A DNA stretch of 10,880 bases from Bacillota bacterium (lineage in GTDB: Bacteria; Bacillota; UBA4882; UBA8346): assembly GCA_028282485.1 (NCBI GenBank), contig JANQHU010000185.1, positions 1 to 10,880 of the forward strand, in the 5' to 3' direction. The notes beneath the pieces were generated by a model. That model was not told where the DNA came from, searched no databases, and saw only the letters and a program-made list of their open reading frames with translations. Shown here one piece after another: positions 6,612-10,880 of this stretch (positions within the stretch are counted from its first letter, which is position 1; each line of letters starts with the position of its first letter). Made by a program: the position numbers and the translations under genes.

Positions 6612-7838
6612 TCACCTAATCATTGCGCCAGTACTAATATCAAAAAGTGGTAACATAATTGCCAATACAATCACGGCTACGGTTCCACCTAAGCCAACAA
6701 TGATGGCGGGTTCAATCAAACTGGTTATTGATTCGACCGCATAACCGGCTTCTTTTTCGTAAAAGTCGGCCACCTCGTTTAACATGCCCCCAATTTCCCC
6801 AGTCTCTTCCCCGACAGCAATCATCTGGGTTACCAATTCCGGAAAGACTTTGGTCTCGGTTAAGGGCTGGGCCATGCCACTGCCCTTGGTAATATTGATC
6901 CGGCTATTCTCAATAGCTTCGGCAATAACCGAATTATCCACGGCTTTTTCTACTAATTCCAAAGCCTTGGTGATCATCACCCCGCTATCCAAGAGGGTAG
7001 CTAAGGTGCGGGAGAAACGGGCTGAGGCAGTCTTCTTAATCACCGGGCCAATAATATTCATATTGTATAAGATTTTATCGGTCACCTTCCGGCCCGGGGG
7101 AGTATCCCGATAGTACTTGATTCCGACAACTACGGCAAATAAGGCAAATAAAATCAGATACCAAAAATCTTTCATAAAATCACTCACGGTAATTAAAACT
7201 TGAGTAATTACCGGCAATTCCACTTCTGAATCGGCAAACATCTGGACAAACTGGGGGATCACAAAGGCCATTAATCCGACCACTACTATAATCGCCACAA
7301 AAATAATTACCGAGGGATAAATCATGGCGCCACTGACTTTCTTCTTCAGTTCAAAGTCCCGTTCCAGATACTCCACTAACCGTTGCAAGACTAATTCCAA
7401 CTGGCCACTGGCTTCACCCGCTTCTACCATATAAATATAGATCGGGGGAAAAATTTTGGGATATTTACTCAGAGCCACGTGGAGAGTTTCGCCTTTTTCC
7501 ACGCTTTTACGCACTTCGTTAATAGTCTGGGATAGCCGGAGATTATCAATTTGATCTGCCAAAAGTTCCAAACAATGAACCAGATTCAAGCCCGCCTTAA
7601 TCATTACTCCAAACTGTTTAGTAAAAAGCAAGAGATCCCGCAACTTCACCTTGCCTCCCAGGGAAAAGACTTCTTTTTGGGCTTTTTGGGTGGCCGCGGC
7701 TACGGCTGATTCAATATTAATAATAAAGAATCCGTCATCACGTAATTTGGCAGCGGCATCGCGGAGGGTATCCCCTTCCACCTGCCCAGTAAATAATTTA
7801 CCACTACGATCCCTTACTTGATAAGCATATATGGACAT
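6612..7838 (-). CDS. pilC: Type IV pilus inner-membrane platform protein PilC
   Basis: Polytopic platform protein on which the PilB and PilT motors act to insert or extract pilins; 408 residues, normal for the family. It contains two T2SF domains, about 68-195 and 271-398. The first includes LLLFTKQFGVMIKAGL and MVEAGEASGQL, the second ARFSRTLATLLDSGV and MIAVGEETGEIGGML, the paired family hallmarks. Membrane segments are near 172-194, 225-242 and 375-398. The N-terminal region (YQVRDRSGKLFTGQVEGD) is the usual cytoplasmic start. The ATG is preceded by GGAGGT that overlaps the pilT stop codon, so pilT and pilC are closely linked in translation. Confidence 0.97.
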   Translation of the reverse strand: MSIYAYQVRDRSGKLFTGQVEGDTLRDAAAKLRDDGFFIINIESAVAAATQKAQKEVFSLGGKVKLRDLLLFTKQFGVMIKAGLNLVHCLELLADQIDNLRLSQTINEVRKSVEKGETLHVALSKYPKIFPPIYIYMVEAGEASGQLELVLQRLVEYLERDFELKKKVSGAMIYPSVIIFVAIIVVVGLMAFVIPQFVQMFADSEVELPVITQVLITVSDFMKDFWYLILFALFAVVVGIKYYRDTPPGRKVTDKILYNMNIIGPVIKKTASARFSRTLATLLDSGVMITKALELVEKAVDNSVIAEAIENSRINITKGSGMAQPLTETKVFPELVTQMIAVGEETGEIGGMLNEVADFYEKEAGYAVESITSLIEPAIIVGLGGTVAVIVLAIMLPLFDISTGAMIR

Positions 7839-7852
7839 CTCAGCTCTACCTC

Positions 7853-8914
7853 CTAGGACACTCCAATAGAGCGTTTAAATTCCTCTTGATCCACAGCGCG
7901 TAAGATTGCTTCCTGAGCACTAATTGTGCGTTTTTGATAAAGGTTCTTTAAAGCAGAATCCATAGTTTGCATTCCTAAGCGGCCGCCGGTCTGAATGACG
8001 GTGGGAAGTTGATAGGTCTTACCTTCTCGAATAATATTGCGCACCGCCGTAGTGGCTAGCAAAATCTCGGCGGCGACGATCCGGCCCGGTTGATCGGTAC
8101 GGGGAATCAGATTCTGGGCGACGATCCCCTGGAGGGTTAAGGCTAACTGCATCCGAATCTGGGTTTGCTGGTGGGGCGAAAAGACATCAATCACCCGATC
8201 AATGGACTGGGTAGCATCATTAGTATGGAGAGTGGCAAAAACCAAATGACCCGTTTCTGCTGCGGTTAAAGCCGTCTGGATGGTTTCCAAATCCCGCATT
8301 TCCCCAACTAAAATCACGTCCGGATCTTCCCGGAGGGCTGCTCTTAAAGCTCCGGCAAAGGAACCAGCATCGGTGCCGATTTCCCGTTGGTTAATGATAC
8401 TCCGTTTATGACGGTGTAAGTATTCGATAGGATCTTCTAAAGTAATAATATGCGAACTCTTGGTGATATTAATAACATCAATTAAAGATGCTAGGGTGGT
8501 GGACTTACCACTGCCCGTGGGTCCCGTCACTAAGACTAAGCCTTTCGACTTGTCCGCGAAGGAGCGAACCACTTCCGGTAAGCCTAATTCTTCTAAAGAA
8601 GGAATAGTGGTAGGAATTAAACGAGTAACGCAGGAGATGGTGCCTCTTTGGCGAAAGATGTTGATCCGAAATCTACCCACATCTAACAAGCCATAGGAAA
8701 AATCAACATGTCCTTGTTCTTCCAGAGTACGTTGTCTTTTTTCATTAAAAAGCGGCGACATCAACTCAATCATTAAATTATGAGACAACTCCGGTTGGCC
8801 GTCAATGGGTATCAAATCCCCGTAAACCCGTAACATCGGTGGCCGTCCCACCAGTAAATGGAGATCCGAGGCCTTATTTTTGACTGCCGCTTTTAAAAGA
8901 TCAGTAATCTGCAT
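7853..8914 (-). CDS. pilT: Pilus retraction ATPase PilT
   Basis: Hexameric cytoplasmic ATPase that drives pilus retraction and hence twitching motility; 353 residues. Motifs: N-terminal SDLHLLVGRPPMLRVYGDL, Walker A GPTGSGKSTT (131-140), Asp box TLEDPIEY (158-165), Walker B VILVGEMRD (200-208) and His box TGHLVFATLHTND (221-233). The PilT-specific AVRNIIREGK (290-299), matching the AIRNLIRE retraction signature, separates it from PilB-type ATPases. ATG at 8914 is chosen because AAGGAGGGGGA (8921-8931) lies 6 nt upstream; a longer reading from TTG at 8938 would translate through that ribosome binding site. Its presence indicates a dynamic T4aP rather than type II secretion. Confidence 0.97.
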   Translation of the reverse strand: MQITDLLKAAVKNKASDLHLLVGRPPMLRVYGDLIPIDGQPELSHNLMIELMSPLFNEKRQRTLEEQGHVDFSYGLLDVGRFRINIFRQRGTISCVTRLIPTTIPSLEELGLPEVVRSFADKSKGLVLVTGPTGSGKSTTLASLIDVINITKSSHIITLEDPIEYLHRHKRSIINQREIGTDAGSFAGALRAALREDPDVILVGEMRDLETIQTALTAAETGHLVFATLHTNDATQSIDRVIDVFSPHQQTQIRMQLALTLQGIVAQNLIPRTDQPGRIVAAEILLATTAVRNIIREGKTYQLPTVIQTGGRLGMQTMDSALKNLYQKRTISAQEAILRAVDQEEFKRSIGVS

Positions 8915-8977
8915 AATATGTCCCCCTCCTTGGAGCAATTTATTTAGGTCCAGCTAACCATTTGAAGCAAGTAGCGT

Positions 8978-8999
8978 TTTAAATTATCCGTAATTTAAA
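8978..8999. repeat. 9-bp AT-rich perfect inverted repeat between pilB and pilT
   Basis: TTTAAATTA (8978-8986) and TAATTTAAA (8991-8999) are exact reverse complements with a 4-nt TCCG centre. The repeat starts 28 nt after the pilB stop in a 113-nt gap. As RNA it is an A/U-only stem, weak for termination and without a T-tract. A regulator site or an mRNA processing hairpin separating pilB from pilT is possible. The repeat is seen directly; its function is unknown. Confidence 0.45.
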
Positions 9000-9027
9000 T
9001 GAAAAGGTTCGTTCCAAAAACTCTTAC

Positions 9028-10740
9028 TCAGTCACTAGCATAAGCAATTCTAATAATTTCTTCTACCGTAGTCTTGCCTTCTAAGGCTTTATAGAGACCA
9101 TCTCTTAATAAAGTGCGCATGCCTTCTTTGATGGCCGCCTCCCGGAGAATTCCCGAAGGCACATTTTGACAGATCAGCGACCGGATTTCCGGGGAGAGTA
9201 GCAATACTTCGTGGATAGCGATCCGTTTGGCATAACCTTTATTGTTACAAGAACGACAACCGACTCCTTGATAAAAGACTAATTGCTGGGGGGGAATCTC
9301 CGGTAAACTCTCGCGGATTACCCGGTAATAGGCATCATCTGGTTGTAATGAATACTGAGTCTTACAATCATTACAAATGGCTCGCACTAACCGTTGGGCC
9401 AAAACCCCGGTGACGGTAGTAGCTACTAAAAAAGGCTCGATTCCCATATCAATTAACCGGGTAATGGTACTGGGAGCGTCGTTAGTATGTAAGGTCGACA
9501 AGACAATATGCCCCGTCAAAGCGGCTTGGGTAGCAATCTGAGCTGTTTCTTGATCCCGAATCTCCCCCACCATAATAATATCCGGATCTTGGCGCAAGAA
9601 GGAGCGTAAGGCTAAGGCAAAGGTAAGCCCTGCTTTATTGTTAACCTGTACCTGATTAACTCCCGGAATCTGATATTCCACCGGATCTTCAACGGTCATA
9701 ATATTTTCTTCCGGGGAGTTTAGTTCGTTTAAAACGGAGCTAAGGGTGGTGGACTTTCCGCTCCCCGTAGGCCCGGTCACCAAGATCACCCCGTGGGGCC
9801 TGGTATAAACGGAACGGAATTTTTCGAGAGTATCCGGTAAAAAGCCCAGATCATCCAACTTCTTTAAGATATTAGTTTTAAAAAGGAGCCGCATGACAAT
9901 CTTTTCCCCATAAACGGTAGGGATCGCCGAAACCCGAATGTCAATGGCCTTGCCATCTACTTTGGTCTGGATCTTACCATCCTGAGGCAGCCTTTTTTCG
10001 GCAATATTCATATTAGAAATAATCTTAATCCGGGAAATAATCGCCGCCTGAGTATTCTTGGGGGAAGTCATCATTTGGCGCAGGCGACCATCCACCCGAT
10101 AGCGAACCATTAATTCTGTTTCGTTAGGTTCGATATGAATGTCACTAACTCCCTCTTTGGCAGCCTGGCTGATAATTAAATTGACTAATTTAACAATGGG
10201 AGCTTCATCAACCATTGCCTTGAGCGCTTCGGCAGATACTTCTTCTTGTTTTTCCTGCTCAAACTCCACATCCAGGTCTTTTACCACTTCTTGCACCGTG
10301 CCGCTCATCCCGTAGTATTGGTTATAGGCCCGATTCAAATCTTCTTCGGTGACAATTACTGGTTGAATTTCCATATGAATAGAAAGTTTTAATTCATCAA
10401 CGGCGAAAACATCAGTGGGATCAACCATTCCTAAGACCAGACGGTTTTCCCGCTTTTCCACGGGAAAAACTTTATATTTTTTGGCTAAGTGTTCTGGAAT
10501 TAGGGCAATTATTTCTGGTTCGATCCGTCTTTTAGACAGCACAACATGTGGAATTCCCAGTTGAAATTCCAAAACTTCAATGAGGCTCTGTTCGGTTAAA
10601 AAGCCCTTAGTTACCAAAAGACTACCCAACCGTCCTCCGGTTTGCGTTTGATCTTTTAAAACCTCCTGTAATTGTTCCCCAGTGATTACTCCGGTACGAA
10701 CTAAAAGATCACCCAATTTTAATTTTGGTAAAGTTGCCAA
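9028..10740 (-). CDS. pilB: Pilus extension ATPase PilB with tandem MshEN motifs
   Basis: Hexameric ATPase powering pilus assembly; 570 residues. Two 24-residue MshEN-type motifs at 8-31 (starting KLGDLLV) and 37-60 (starting RLGSLLV), each ending in Q and separated by five residues, predict cyclic di-GMP binding. The GspE/PilB N2-type region is near 181-290. Catalytic motifs are Walker A GPTGSGKST (323-331), Asp box TVEDPVEY (349-356), Walker B IIMVGEIRD (388-396) and His box TGHIVLSTLHTND (409-421). A metal-binding tetracysteine (C456, C459, C495, C498) is typical of extension ATPases and absent from PilT. The start is TTG at 10740, with AGGGG 9 nt upstream; an in-frame TAG at -15 excludes an earlier start. 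First gene of the cluster. Confidence 0.97.
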   Translation of the reverse strand: MATLPKLKLGDLLVRTGVITGEQLQEVLKDQTQTGGRLGSLLVTKGFLTEQSLIEVLEFQLGIPHVVLSKRRIEPEIIALIPEHLAKKYKVFPVEKRENRLVLGMVDPTDVFAVDELKLSIHMEIQPVIVTEEDLNRAYNQYYGMSGTVQEVVKDLDVEFEQEKQEEVSAEALKAMVDEAPIVKLVNLIISQAAKEGVSDIHIEPNETELMVRYRVDGRLRQMMTSPKNTQAAIISRIKIISNMNIAEKRLPQDGKIQTKVDGKAIDIRVSAIPTVYGEKIVMRLLFKTNILKKLDDLGFLPDTLEKFRSVYTRPHGVILVTGPTGSGKSTTLSSVLNELNSPEENIMTVEDPVEYQIPGVNQVQVNNKAGLTFALALRSFLRQDPDIIMVGEIRDQETAQIATQAALTGHIVLSTLHTNDAPSTITRLIDMGIEPFLVATTVTGVLAQRLVRAICNDCKTQYSLQPDDAYYRVIRESLPEIPPQQLVFYQGVGCRSCNNKGYAKRIAIHEVLLLSPEIRSLICQNVPSGILREAAIKEGMRTLLRDGLYKALEGKTTVEEIIRIAYASD

Positions 10741-10880
10741 TTTTAATATCCCCTATTAATCAAATTTTAGTAACTCTAACCTCAGAATATGCTTGTCTCA
10801 TTAAAAATATAACTATCATTAAATATTACATCATTATTCCAAATTATAAAAAATCCAATATTTACCATAAAAATATTAAT
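10741..10880 (-). promoter_or_regulatory. AT-rich upstream region of the pil operon, candidate promoter
   Basis: This stretch holds no credible gene and is far more AT-rich than the coding DNA. It must contain the pilB ribosome binding site (AGGGG near 10750-10754). If pilB is the first gene of the transcript, it also contains the promoter. A perfect TATAAT lies on the minus strand at 10843-10848, but the hexamer 17 nt upstream (TTTATG) is a poor -35, and in DNA this AT-rich such a match can arise by chance. No sigma-54 GG/GC signature was seen. The window ends here, so an additional upstream gene cannot be excluded. Confidence 0.25.

Noticed and set aside
781..8696. Seven plus-strand open frames of 64-128 codons opposite the pil genes (for example 781-1065, 1316-1666, 3078-3308, 5028-5414, 5416-5610, 6784-7113, 8460-8696).
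   Set aside because: They lie wholly or mostly opposite strongly conserved pil genes, show no family motifs, and their composition is what antisense reading of those genes gives.
610..10740. A type II secretion system instead of a type IV pilus.
   Set aside because: PilT with its retraction signature, a separate PilM, and adjacent PilN and PilO with the PilM-docking motif are T4aP features; no GspG/H/I/J/K set is present.
10843..10848. TATAAT as a confident operon promoter.
   Set aside because: The -35 at correct spacing is poor and the surrounding DNA is so AT-rich that chance matches are expected; listed only as a candidate within the upstream region.
1..10880. CRISPR arrays, tRNA or rRNA genes, insertion sequences, phage genes.
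   Set aside because: No regular repeat-spacer pattern, no tRNA-like cloverleaf ends, no transposase or integrase motifs were seen on either strand by eye.

Overview
The window is a nearly complete type IVa pilus (T4aP) locus, encoded entirely on the minus strand. Read in the direction of transcription, from high to low coordinates, the order is pilB, pilT, pilC, pilA, pilD, pilM, pilN, pilO, pilP, pilQ. All ten products can be recognised from motifs visible in the translated sequence. A secretin together with PilM/N/O/P means the cell has an outer membrane. The short pilin ending in paired Cys segments around 'CPDAGTYSWD', the very strong AAGGAGG-type ribosome binding sites, the TTG and GTG starts and the moderate-to-low GC resemble diderm Bacillota (Halanaerobiales- or Negativicutes-like). 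That placement is inference; no taxonomic marker gene is present.

Layout: 1-142 is the tail of an unidentified plus-strand gene, followed by two hairpins (183-244). 218-472 is a small minus-strand ORF for a two-segment membrane protein. 544-581 is a hairpin with T-tracts on both sides, the likely terminator of the pil operon. 610-5317 holds the tightly packed envelope module (pilQ, P, O, N, M), with 4-nt ATGA overlaps at M/N and O/P and a 23-nt overlap at N/O. 5361-6098 is the prepilin peptidase and 6182-6511 the pilin. 6612-10740 is the cytoplasmic motor module: platform PilC, retraction ATPase PilT and extension ATPase PilB. 10741-10880 is a very AT-rich upstream region.

How the parts work together: PilD cleaves the pilin after Gly10. 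PilB, acting through PilC, polymerises the pilin, and PilT powers retraction. PilM (cytoplasm), PilN and PilO (inner membrane) and PilP (periplasm) form the alignment complex that links the motor to the PilQ secretin pore. The most unusual feature is that PilQ carries two LysM-type modules at its C-terminus after a long Lys/Pro/Ala/Val-rich linker. It has no room for N-terminal AMIN domains. PilP is also atypical: it has a transmembrane anchor and no lipobox cysteine, a GspC-like layout. PilB has a tandem MshEN signature expected to bind cyclic di-GMP.
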